From an uncultured Armatimonadota bacterium (GTDB lineage Bacteria > Armatimonadota > Armatimonadia > Armatimonadales > Armatimonadaceae), in contig CAIWTR010000615.1 of assembly GCA_903915615.1 (NCBI GenBank), forward strand, positions 1-21,279: DNA of 21,279 nt. Direction: 5' to 3'. Shown here one piece after another: positions 1 through 5,483 of the stretch. The notes beneath the pieces were generated by a model. It worked only from the letters and a program-made list of their open reading frames with translations. It made no database searches and was not told the DNA's origin. Every line of letters starts with the position of its first letter. Position 1 is the stretch's first letter. The position numbers were made by a program, and so were the translations under genes.

Positions 1-221
1 CGGCGAAGCTCCGCGGTGAGGGCTATTCCGTCCATCTGGGGCATCCCGATATCCGTCAACACGACATCGGGTTTACGTGACCGAGCAAGTGCAAGCGCTT
101 CAGTACCGTTTGCGGCTTCGCCAACGACATCGATGTCATCTTCCAAAGAGAGAAGCCGCGAGAGCATGGAGCGCGTCATGGTCTCATCTTCCGCAATCAA
201 CAGTCGAATCGTTCGTGCCAT
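1..221 (-). CDS. Response regulator, receiver domain (partial, C-terminus off window)
   Basis: This is the first 73 codons of a response regulator, a phosphorylation-controlled switch in a two-component system. The start is the ATG at 221, preceded by a GGAAGGG ribosome site. The N-terminus reads MARTIRLLIAEDETMTRSML, giving the receiver acidic pocket (E11, D12, E13). The phosphoacceptor is Asp57 in the stretch LTDIGMPQMDG, with the usual MPxMDG after it. The start lies only 4 bases beyond the stop of the glycosyltransferase gene, so the two are probably co-transcribed. The output domain lies outside the window. The spacing and style of the receiver resemble the NarL/FixJ type, but this cannot be settled. 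No partner histidine kinase is visible here. Confidence 0.88.
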   Translation of the reverse strand, partial: MARTIRLLIAEDETMTRSMLSRLLSLEDDIDVVGEAANGTEALALARSRKPDVVLTDIGMPQMDGIALTAELR

Positions 222-225
222 GTCG

Positions 226-1002
226 TTACCCTTCCAGTGCAGCAGGAAGCTTCTTCCCGTGGATGTTGAACAGCGGGGACCTGATCAGTCTCATATTTTG
301 CAAAACATACGTGATGGCCGTGCCCAAGACACCAAATCCATAAATGACGCTTCTTGAAAAGTTGATTGATGATGCATCATCAAAGTAGCGAGTTGGTACG
401 GATACCTCACCGATTCTAAATTTGAAGAAGATGATTTGCGCAAGCATTTGGTTGTCAAAGACAAAGTCATCACTTGCTTCCTCCAGCGGGCACGCACGTA
501 ACACATCGGAGGAAAACGCTCGAAAACCGGTGTGGTATTCGCTTAGCTTGACGCCGAGTAAGATGTTCTCAATCAGTGTCAGGATCCGATTGGCGATGTA
601 TTTCCAAAGTGGCATCCCTGATTTGCGCGCGCCGGGAGTCCCAAGAATCCGGGACCCTAGTACGGCATCGTATTCACCTGATGCGATGAGCGATGCCAGA
701 GCACCAACAAGCGTTGGAGCATACTGATAATCGGGATGTACCATCACGATAATGTCAGCATCGCGGCGGAGCGCTTCGTTGTAGCACGTCTTCTGATTGC
801 CACCGTATCCGCGGTTACGGGTGTGCTTAACGACGGTTATGCCAAGGGATTCTGCCACAGCAACAGTGTCATCGGGAGAGCAGTCGTCGACGAGCAGGAT
901 GTCATCAACGATAGAGCGATCGATATCCGCCAGTGTGCGTTCAAGAGTCTTTGCCGCCTTGTATGCCGGAAGCACCACGACAACTCGCTTACCTAAGACC
1001 AT
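226..1002 (-). CDS. Glycosyltransferase family 2 (polyprenyl-phosphate sugar transferase-like)
   Basis: A 258-residue GT-A fold glycosyltransferase of the DPM1-like branch of family 2. It is expected to move a sugar from a nucleotide donor to a lipid or glycan acceptor at the cytoplasmic membrane face. The start is the ATG at 1002, giving MVLGKRVVVVLPAYKAAKTL, because a GGATGGG ribosome site lies about 8 bases upstream. An upstream in-frame ATG at 1047 adds 15 residues without family character. Visible motifs are LPAY (11-14), the nucleotide-binding acidic pair in LLVDDCSPDD (37-45) and RNRGYGGNQ (62-70). HPDYQY (89-94) stands where many relatives have a DxD-type motif and is usual for this branch. 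There is no clear transmembrane anchor. It is followed at 4 bases by the response regulator and is divergent from lexA. Donor and acceptor are unknown. Confidence 0.85.
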   Translation of the reverse strand: MVLGKRVVVVLPAYKAAKTLERTLADIDRSIVDDILLVDDCSPDDTVAVAESLGITVVKHTRNRGYGGNQKTCYNEALRRDADIIVMVHPDYQYAPTLVGALASLIASGEYDAVLGSRILGTPGARKSGMPLWKYIANRILTLIENILLGVKLSEYHTGFRAFSSDVLRACPLEEASDDFVFDNQMLAQIIFFKFRIGEVSVPTRYFDDASSINFSRSVIYGFGVLGTAITYVLQNMRLIRSPLFNIHGKKLPAALEG

Positions 1003-1060
1003 GTGATGTACCCATCCTGAGACATCCCACATTGTATCGGAGCACAAGAAGGCAAAAAGT

Positions 1061-1075
1061 TGTTTGCATCAAACA
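1061..1075. promoter_or_regulatory. Palindrome overlapping the lexA -35 region (candidate operator)
   Basis: A perfect inverted repeat, TGTTTG-cat-CAAACA. It covers the -35 hexamer of the predicted lexA promoter, a classic position for an autorepressor. A LexA box of the form TTTG-N5-CAAA is known from Leptospira. The half-sites here match, but the gap is 3 rather than 5, so assigning it to LexA is inference. A looser copy of the same pattern begins 3 bases after the lexA stop, at 1747-1760. Confidence 0.4.
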
Positions 1076-1093
1076 CCTATTCGCCTCTACAAT
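1064..1093 (+). promoter_or_regulatory. Predicted sigma-70 type promoter of lexA
   Basis: The -35 is TTGCAT (1064-1069) and the -10 is TACAAT (1088-1093), with an 18-base spacer. Transcription would start near 1100, about 27 bases before the lexA ATG. GTTCGAAAG lies at 1096-1104, across the predicted start site. On the other strand ATTGTA at 1031-1036 reads as a TACAAT -10 that could serve the divergent glycosyltransferase gene, but it has no good -35. Confidence 0.5.
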
Positions 1094-1126
1094 GCGTTCG
1101 AAAGTTACAGGGAGTAAATCGCACAG

Positions 1127-1744
1127 ATGGAATCGATCAACGCACGGCAGCAGGAAATCTTATCGCTCATTAGAGAGAGTATTCTGTCCGTCGGGCAACC
1201 ACCAACCGTTCGTGAGCTCGGGCTTGCGACGGGACTCAAGTCATCGTGCTCTGTACAAAAACACCTTGATGCTCTCGAAGAAAAAGGATACATCAGTCGC
1301 CGAAAGTGCAAGTATCGCTCAATTGAGCTCCTGCAGGATGCTGCAACGATGGCGACAAAACGAACGGTATCCGTACCGCTGGTCGGATCTGTAGCGGCAG
1401 GAACTCCGATTCTCGCGGAGGAGAGTGTGGAGGACTATCTTCCATTACCGGATGCATTGATTCCACGAAACAAATCCTGTTTTGCATTGCGGGTCAAGGG
1501 AGACTCGATGATCAATGCCGGCATCCTGAACGGTGACATCGTTGTTGTCCAGCAACAGGAAACCGCAACACAGGGAGACATCGTCGTTGCACTCATTGGC
1601 GATGAGGCTACAGTCAAGACCTTCTACCCAGCCGGTGCGAGTGGAATTCGTCTCCAGCCGGAAAACCCAGCATTGAAGGCAATCATCACCCGGGATGCCA
1701 CCATCTTGGGCAAAGTTATACTCAACTTCCGTCAATACCACTAA
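1127..1744 (+). CDS. lexA: LexA repressor (SOS response regulator, self-cleaving)
   Basis: A 205-residue LexA, the usual length. It represses DNA-damage genes and is inactivated by RecA-stimulated self-cleavage. The N-terminal winged helix-turn-helix spans about residues 1-68, with PPTVRELG (25-32) and the recognition-helix region ending HLDALEEKGYI (46-56). The C-terminal S24-type peptidase domain shows the cleavage bond Ala91-Gly92 in SVAAGTP, nucleophile Ser127 in KGDSM, and general base Lys164 in ATVKTF, so self-cleavage should work. The start ATG has a GGGAG 12 bases upstream. The gene is single, divergent from the glycosyltransferase and closed by a strong terminator. The recognition helix (GLKSSCSVQKHL) differs somewhat from the common GLKSxxSVHRHL, and I found no E. 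coli or Gram-positive type SOS box in front of the gene. Confidence 0.96.
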   Translation: MESINARQQEILSLIRESILSVGQPPTVRELGLATGLKSSCSVQKHLDALEEKGYISRRKCKYRSIELLQDAATMATKRTVSVPLVGSVAAGTPILAEESVEDYLPLPDALIPRNKSCFALRVKGDSMINAGILNGDIVVVQQQETATQGDIVVALIGDEATVKTFYPAGASGIRLQPENPALKAIITRDATILGKVILNFRQYH

Positions 1745-1836
1745 GGTGTTTACATTCAAAGCATGATAAGTGTCGTTACGAACAGCAAATAGAGAGTTCG
1801 GCAGTTAGATCAGCACATTTTCGTAGCGTAAACAGT

Positions 1837-1888
1837 AAAAAGGACCGCCCGCTTCCCAATGAATATTCATCGGGCCGCGGGCGGTTTT
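1837..1888. terminator. Bidirectional intrinsic terminator between lexA and porin 1
   Basis: A perfect 9-base outer stem (ACCGCCCGC at 1844-1852 with GCGGGCGGT at 1877-1885) encloses a CCC/GGG pair and the 12-base perfect palindrome ATGAATATTCAT (1859-1870), all centred on the same point. TTTT follows on the plus strand (1885-1888) and AAAAA precedes it (1837-1841), so it has a U-tract for both directions. It suits the convergent lexA and porin 1 transcripts. Confidence 0.85.
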
Positions 1889-1944
1889 GTGGTTTCCATT
1901 CATCCCTAAAAGAATTCTCTCCAGTCAAACTCAGCGGGATTGGG

Positions 1945-1979
1945 AAAATGATCCCTCCAGATGCATAGCACTGGAGGGA
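1945..1979 (-). terminator. Intrinsic terminator of porin 1
   Basis: A perfect 9-base stem, TCCCTCCAG (1952-1960) with CTGGAGGGA (1971-1979), has a 10-base loop. Read on the minus strand it comes 5 bases after the porin 1 stop codon and is followed by TCATTTTCCC. The U-tract is short and interrupted, so termination may be partial. The bidirectional hairpin further on would back it up. Confidence 0.7.
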
Positions 1980-1984
1980 AGTGA

Positions 1985-3094
1985 TTAGAAGGAGAACACC
2001 TGACCAATTGTCAGGGTTGTGCTTGACTTGGCTGTACCCGATGCTGTTGAAAACACTCCGGTGTTTGCCTTGTCATGGCGAAGCTCGACCATTGTTCTGC
2101 TCGCAGCGGTTTGTCCCTTCTTGAACTCATAGGTCAAGGTGAAGGAACTCAGTGTTGGCTTTGTTCCAGGGTCTGCAGATGGAATGAAGAGTCCTCCAGC
2201 CGTGTCATCTGCCAGCTGTTCAGCACGGATCGAAATGGTATCGCCCGACTTTATGGCATAGGTGAGGTAGCCAGTTACGGCTCCAGCCTTGTAGCCTGCG
2301 GAGCCGGCCTGCACACCGGAAACGATGGATGCATCGGTTGCCAATGTCAGATTTGGTGCGAGTGTCCTCGAATAGCCAAAGTTCGTGATTGCCTTGTCGC
2401 GCTCAGCTCCTGCCACGGTGTCCTTAGCACGTGCAAAGTTGAAGATGACCGAGTCCTTCGAAGAAAGGACCTGATTCCATTGCAGTCCAAGGCCTGGAGT
2501 GCGGCTGCCATTTGACTCGACTCCGTTGTAACGATTTAGGAGCGAGAGCATCGCTGTCGCACGTGGCGTTGCAGCAAACTGTGCTCTAACACCAGAGTGG
2601 TAGAAGGGCTGAAGCTGACCAAACTGGAATGCCTTCGTGAAGAATGCGCTTGTTCCGGTAGGAATTGTCTCGTAACCAACGTGGGTAGGGAAGATACCAG
2701 CATCGATGGTAACAGGCTTTGCGCCACCGGCAATCACACGTGCATAGGCCTCGTAGACATTGCGTGTGGTAGTGTTAACGCCCGCGAGTCCAAGCGGCAA
2801 TCCTGCGACAACATTGCCATCCACCATACGAATGGAAAAGCCTGTTTTCCGCTTATCGGATGGGTCGGAGAAGAAGTGCAGCTCGCCGAGGTTCAGCTGA
2901 GTTGAGCCTTCTTTTGCATTGAAGTAATAAGGCGCACCTATCGCACCGTTCAGTCCGGTGGATGGGCGATTGAAGTTAGCGGTGTAGTTGGTCTCGATGG
3001 TTGCACCGATCTGAATACCTTGCGCATTTGCCTGAGTCGAGGCGAGCGCAACGACAGCGATAGGTGCTACGAGAGAGAGAGTAAGTGATTTCAT
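1985..3094 (-). CDS. Outer-membrane beta-barrel porin, BBP2/OmpL-like (porin 1)
   Basis: An exported protein of 369 residues. The start is the ATG at 3094, giving MKSLTLSLVAPIAVVALAST, with AAGGA about 8 bases upstream. An open frame continues upstream to 3244 but lacks family character and would hide the signal peptide. Signal peptidase I cleavage is expected after ANA (residue 24). The mature part is rich in alternating short strands, has NFNRP near its N-terminus and LNLGEL further on, and ends in QVFSF with a terminal Phe for outer-membrane assembly. This pattern fits the putative beta-barrel porin-2 family (PF07642). It is a clear paralogue of porin 2: both carry PGTKPTL followed by a Thr/Ser-rich strand near the C-terminus. 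It lies 64 bases after amt and is probably co-transcribed with it. The substrate is unknown. A role in nitrogen-source uptake is inferred from context only. Confidence 0.82.
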   Translation of the reverse strand: MKSLTLSLVAPIAVVALASTQANAQGIQIGATIETNYTANFNRPSTGLNGAIGAPYYFNAKEGSTQLNLGELHFFSDPSDKRKTGFSIRMVDGNVVAGLPLGLAGVNTTTRNVYEAYARVIAGGAKPVTIDAGIFPTHVGYETIPTGTSAFFTKAFQFGQLQPFYHSGVRAQFAATPRATAMLSLLNRYNGVESNGSRTPGLGLQWNQVLSSKDSVIFNFARAKDTVAGAERDKAITNFGYSRTLAPNLTLATDASIVSGVQAGSAGYKAGAVTGYLTYAIKSGDTISIRAEQLADDTAGGLFIPSADPGTKPTLSSFTLTYEFKKGQTAASRTMVELRHDKANTGVFSTASGTAKSSTTLTIGQVFSF

Positions 3095-3119
3095 ACAAAA
3101 GTCCTTAGAGACAGATGAT

Positions 3120-3141
3120 GTTCGAACAGAAAGTTCTGAAC
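3120..3141 (-). promoter_or_regulatory. Nested GTTC/GAAC inverted repeats in the amt-porin 1 spacer
   Basis: Two palindromes lie 5 bases apart: GTTCGAAC (3120-3127) and GTTCtGAAC (3133-3141). As RNA on the minus strand they fold into an 8-base-pair hairpin with a single bulged A and a 5-base loop. There is no U-tract, so a simple terminator is unlikely. It could be an operator, or an mRNA processing or stability hairpin that sets separate amounts of amt and porin message. Confidence 0.4.
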
Positions 3142-3158
3142 GGAAAGTGTCGAAAAGA

Positions 3159-4700
3159 TTACTTGGAGCGGGCATCAGACAGGCCGCTCGTGGAGACGTA
3201 GCCAGCTTCGCCGTGCATTGACAAATCCAAGCCTGCTTCTTCATCGTTGGCTGATACTGCCAGTCCCTTGAAGAGAACCTTCAGGAGGAGACCGATCACC
3301 AGTGTTCCAACGCCAGCAAGAATGACGGCCCACATGATGGACTGAAACTGCGCAGACATCAGAGCGCCACGGTCAGCCGGTACAAGGGAATTGACGGCTT
3401 TATCTGCAAAGATGCCAGTCGCGATTGCTCCCCAAATACCGCCGAGACCGTGAACAGCAAAGACATCCAATGTGTCATCAACTCGCTGCAGCTTGTTCTT
3501 GATTTGAATCGCGGTGTACGAGATGAGAGGAACCACTGCGCCAATAATGATGGCAGAGCTTGGGGTCACAAATCCTGACGCCGGCGTGATCGCTACCAGG
3601 CCTGCAACAGCACCGGATGCGAAACCAAGAGCCGTCGGTTGCTTGACATGAATCCACTCGATAAGGCACCAGACGAGTCCTGCCGATGCTGCAGCAATGT
3701 GAGTAACCATGAATGCGCTACCGGCAAGTCCATTGCTTGCTCCTGCCGAGCCACCGTTAAAGCCAAACCATCCAAACCAGAGAATTCCCGTTCCGATCAA
3801 CGTCATCGGAAGGTTGTGCGGACGGGCATCTTCATGGCTCGATAGGCGACGCTTACCTACAAGCATCGCGAGAATAAGTGCGGAGATTCCACTCGTCATA
3901 TGGATGACGGTTCCACCAGCAAAGTCCAAGGCACCCAGCTTGAAGAGCTTTCCACCTGGGCCCCACACCATATGTGCCATCGGCACATACACAAGCAGGC
4001 TCCAAAGTGCGATGAAGCAGCAATACGCGGCGAACTTCATTCGGTCTACAATCGCACCCGAGATCAACGCAGGTGTAATGATTGCAAACATCATTTGGAA
4101 GGACATAAAGACCTGATGTGGAATGGCCATCGCGGTACCGTTCCAGACAAATGTTGTCTGGCCGACACCCTTGAGCATCACAAAGTCCAGTCCACCAATC
4201 ATGTCGTTGGTTCCAGGAGCAAATGCAAGGCTATAGCCAACCACGACCCAGATGACAGTGACGATTGAGACTGAGATAAAGCTCTGCATGAGAACGTTTA
4301 ACACGTTCTTGCTTCTGGTCATACCGGCATAGAACAACGCCAGTCCAGGCGTCATGAACAGAACGAGTGCCGTAGAGATGAGCATCCACGCCGTATCACC
4401 AGCGTTTAGCTCAGGGGCAGATTCGTTCTTGACGGTTCCATCGTCGGCTTTTATTGTTCCATCGAACTTCGTCGTGAAATCCGGATGGGTTAGACCTTGC
4501 TCGTCGCCGACATTTTTTGAGACTTCTTGCGGGGCCGATGTTAACGGAGATGTGGCCGTTGGGTCAGTGAGGGATGTGCTTTGAGCCACCACTGGTGTAT
4601 TGGCAGACAGCATGATGATGGACACCAATGCTGTCAAGAGGTATGCGAAGCGACGCATCGAGCTTTGGGCTTTAGCGTACACGGAATGCGGATGTCGCAT
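3159..4700 (-). CDS. amt: Ammonium transporter (Amt/MEP/Rh family)
   Basis: A 513-residue Amt channel for ammonium uptake at the inner membrane, expected to work as a trimer gated by PII. The start is the ATG at 4700, with AAGGAAC 6 bases upstream. An in-frame ATG at 4742 lies upstream of the predicted sigma-54 start site. The N-terminus has a signal-peptide-like hydrophobic stretch (about 18-40) and a long linker to about residue 100 that is polar and charged. Eleven membrane helices follow. Asp259 and His267 in LDFAGGTVIHMTSG and His417 in VFAVHGLGG correspond to the substrate-recruitment Asp and the twin-histidine pore. FGWFGFNGGSAG (309-320) is a family signature. The C-terminal tail DEEAGLDLSMHGEAGY matches the PII-contacting tail. 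glnB lies immediately upstream and porin 1 downstream. Confidence 0.96.
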   Translation of the reverse strand: MRHPHSVYAKAQSSMRRFAYLLTALVSIIMLSANTPVVAQSTSLTDPTATSPLTSAPQEVSKNVGDEQGLTHPDFTTKFDGTIKADDGTVKNESAPELNAGDTAWMLISTALVLFMTPGLALFYAGMTRSKNVLNVLMQSFISVSIVTVIWVVVGYSLAFAPGTNDMIGGLDFVMLKGVGQTTFVWNGTAMAIPHQVFMSFQMMFAIITPALISGAIVDRMKFAAYCCFIALWSLLVYVPMAHMVWGPGGKLFKLGALDFAGGTVIHMTSGISALILAMLVGKRRLSSHEDARPHNLPMTLIGTGILWFGWFGFNGGSAGASNGLAGSAFMVTHIAAASAGLVWCLIEWIHVKQPTALGFASGAVAGLVAITPASGFVTPSSAIIIGAVVPLISYTAIQIKNKLQRVDDTLDVFAVHGLGGIWGAIATGIFADKAVNSLVPADRGALMSAQFQSIMWAVILAGVGTLVIGLLLKVLFKGLAVSANDEEAGLDLSMHGEAGYVSTSGLSDARSK

Positions 4701-4725
4701 GAACCGTTCCTTTCTATATGGACAA

Positions 4726-4741
4726 GGCAGGGTGAGTGCCA
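4726..4741 (-). promoter_or_regulatory. Candidate sigma-54 (-24/-12) promoter of amt
   Basis: On the minus strand the sequence is TGGCACTCACCCTGCC. TGGCAC is a perfect -24 element, and the GG and GC invariant pairs are separated by exactly 10 bases, as sigma-54 requires. The -12 half is CTGC rather than TTGC. Transcription would start near 4715, just ahead of the amt ribosome site. amt genes are classic NtrC/sigma-54 targets. I could not see a convincing NtrC site upstream, and whether the organism has rpoN is unknown. Confidence 0.5.
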
Positions 4742-4786
4742 AGCATCGAAAGCCTTTGGGGTAGGCATTCCTCTCTTAACGGAGGA

Positions 4787-4798
4787 TTAAAATTTTAA
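4787..4798. repeat. 12-base AT palindrome upstream of amt
   Basis: TTAAAATTTTAA is a perfect palindrome in the glnB-amt spacer, about 46 bases upstream of the sigma-54-like element. It could aid DNA bending or binding by an activator. Nothing in the sequence shows which, and it may simply be AT-rich spacer. Confidence 0.3.
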
Positions 4799-4803
4799 GA
4801 ACC

Positions 4804-4846
4804 AAAAAACGCGCTTAGGAAATGCTAAACAGCATCACTTCCGCGC
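4804..4846 (-). terminator. Intrinsic terminator overlapping the end of glnB
   Basis: On the minus strand three paired blocks share one axis: GCGC/GCGC (4843-4846 with 4811-4814), GGAA/TTCC (4839-4842 with 4818-4821) and ATGC/GCAT (4832-4835 with 4822-4825). Internal loops of 3 bases separate the blocks and the loop is 6 bases. A run of six U follows (4804-4809). The 5' arm lies inside the last glnB codons and the stop codon is in the loop. It would separate glnB from amt at the level of transcription. Confidence 0.6.
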
Positions 4847-5163
4847 TCACCCGTACGAATACGGATTGCATCGAGTACAGGTGAAAGGAAAATCTTTCCA
4901 TCACCGATCTCGCCTGTACGTGCCGCTGCAGAGATTGCATCTACGATGCGATTCACTTCACTATCAGCTGCAACGATTTCAAGCTTGAGCTTTTGGATAA
5001 GGTTTACAGTGTATTCAGCACCACGATAGTGCTGCGTATAACCCTTTTGCTTACCCGAGCCGCGTACCTCAGTCACGGTCATTCCCGTTACACCGAGGTC
5101 ATCCAACGCTGTTTTTACTTCATCAAGGCGCTGCGGGCGGATGACTGCTTCAATCTTGATCAT
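4825..5163 (-). CDS. glnB: Nitrogen regulatory protein PII (GlnB/GlnK)
   Basis: A 112-residue PII protein, the standard length. PII trimers sense 2-oxoglutarate and ATP/ADP and control Amt and glutamine synthesis. The start ATG at 5163 has a perfect AAGGAGG 6 bases upstream. Tyr51 in YRGAEYTVN is the T-loop residue uridylylated in many bacteria. The C-terminal signature GEIGDGKIFLSPVLDAIRI, followed by RTGERG, contains the nucleotide-binding B- and C-loop residues. Its position beside amt suggests the GlnK role of blocking the channel when nitrogen is plentiful, but GlnB and GlnK cannot be told apart by sequence alone. The gene has its own promoter, a long structured leader and a terminator at its end, so it need not be transcribed with amt. 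Confidence 0.95.
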   Translation of the reverse strand: MIKIEAVIRPQRLDEVKTALDDLGVTGMTVTEVRGSGKQKGYTQHYRGAEYTVNLIQKLKLEIVAADSEVNRIVDAISAAARTGEIGDGKIFLSPVLDAIRIRTGERGSDAV

Positions 5164-5189
5164 GTTTCCTCCTTGGGTAAATTGAAAAT

Positions 5190-5340
5190 GGCCCCGACGT
5201 TAAAACGCGGGACCCATGCATACACGCATCAGGCAACCACAGAAACGAAGCTCTGTTTGAAACCCCTGCACTTTTATAATCGCCATATCCGTAGTCCTTT
5301 CGAACAACCGACCCGCGACATTGCGTGAACGTGTATGTAT
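5190..5340 (-). ncRNA. Structured 5' leader of glnB (possible cis-regulatory RNA)
   Basis: In the predicted leader, ATACATACACG (5330-5340) can pair with CGTGTATGCAT (5216-5226) through 10 of 11 positions, closing a domain of about 100 bases. The hairpin GGTCCCG/CGGGGCC (5208-5214 with 5190-5196, including one G-U pair) follows directly and is followed by ATTTTC and then the ribosome site. A long-range helix next to an expression-platform-like hairpin is how riboswitch leaders are built. It does not match the glutamine riboswitch consensus as I know it. The ligand, and whether it is real, are unknown. Confidence 0.35.
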
Positions 5341-5369
5341 CGATGAACACTCCTAGAGTGCGAATCGAT
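5339..5369. promoter_or_regulatory. 31-base dyad at the predicted glnB transcription start (candidate operator)
   Basis: Two nested inverted repeats share one centre at 5354. The outer arms are ATCGAT (5339-5344 and 5364-5369) and the inner arms CACTC (5348-5352) and GAGTG (5356-5360). The dyad begins 5 bases downstream of the -10, where a repressor would block initiation. In RNA it could instead form a 5' hairpin. No regulator can be named. Confidence 0.5.
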
Positions 5370-5374
5370 GCGCG

Positions 5375-5404
5375 AGTGTAGTCTGTTTTGCTTTTACCTG
5401 TCAA
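5375..5404 (-). promoter_or_regulatory. Predicted sigma-70 type promoter of glnB
   Basis: On the minus strand there is a perfect TTGACA -35 (5399-5404), an 18-base spacer and a TACACT -10 (5375-5380). Transcription should start near 5368, leaving a leader of about 205 bases before the glnB ATG. It lies just downstream of the porin 2 terminator, as expected for an independent unit. Confidence 0.6.
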
Positions 5405-5427
5405 GACTACAGAGAGGCATTTTAATG

Positions 5428-5458
5428 AAAAACGCGGTGCACCTAATGATGCACCGCG
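5428..5458 (-). terminator. Intrinsic terminator of porin 2
   Basis: A perfect 9-base stem, CGCGGTGCA (5433-5441) with TGCACCGCG (5450-5458), has an 8-base loop. On the minus strand it lies 25 bases after the porin 2 stop and is followed directly by five U (5428-5432). This is a strong Rho-independent terminator. Confidence 0.85.
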
Positions 5459-5483
5459 CTGAAGTATCTACAAAATCTGTGAA

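Larger units (their letters stand above)
5164..5483 (-). other. 320-base intergenic region: glnB leader and promoter plus porin 2 terminator
   Basis: No credible protein gene lies here. An 84-codon frame on the minus strand runs out of register into glnB and has no family character. From right to left the region holds the porin 2 terminator (5428-5458), the predicted glnB promoter (5375-5404), a dyad at the start site (5339-5369), one arm of a long-range helix (5330-5340), GTTCGAAAG on the minus strand (5297-5305), a small ACAGAG/TTCTGT hairpin near 5240-5260, the other helix arm (5216-5226), a GC-rich hairpin (5190-5214) and the AAGGAGG site. Confidence 0.7.

Noticed and set aside
1003..1126. 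E. coli type (CTGT-N8-ACAG) or Gram-positive (GAAC-N4-GTTC) SOS box upstream of lexA
   Set aside because: Neither pattern is present with correct spacing. Only a different palindrome and GTTCGAAAG were found.
933..1394. 153-codon plus-strand frame across the glycosyltransferase-lexA region
   Set aside because: It spans a divergent promoter and overlaps lexA in another frame. LexA is complete with catalytic residues.
3095..3244. Longer N-terminus for porin 1
   Set aside because: The extra 50 residues overlap the end of amt, lack similarity to porins and would bury the signal peptide. AAGGA precedes the internal ATG.
5164..5369. Glutamine riboswitch (glnA RNA) or downstream-peptide motif in the glnB leader
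   Set aside because: The leader has structure, but I could not match the conserved core of the glutamine-binding RNAs as I know it.
5150..5404. 84-codon minus-strand frame overlapping the start of glnB
   Set aside because: It overlaps glnB in another frame, has no ribosome site or family character and covers the predicted promoter and leader.
5370..5430. Sigma-54 promoter for glnB
   Set aside because: No GG-N10-GC element in a suitable place. A TTGACA-18-TACACT promoter explains the region better.
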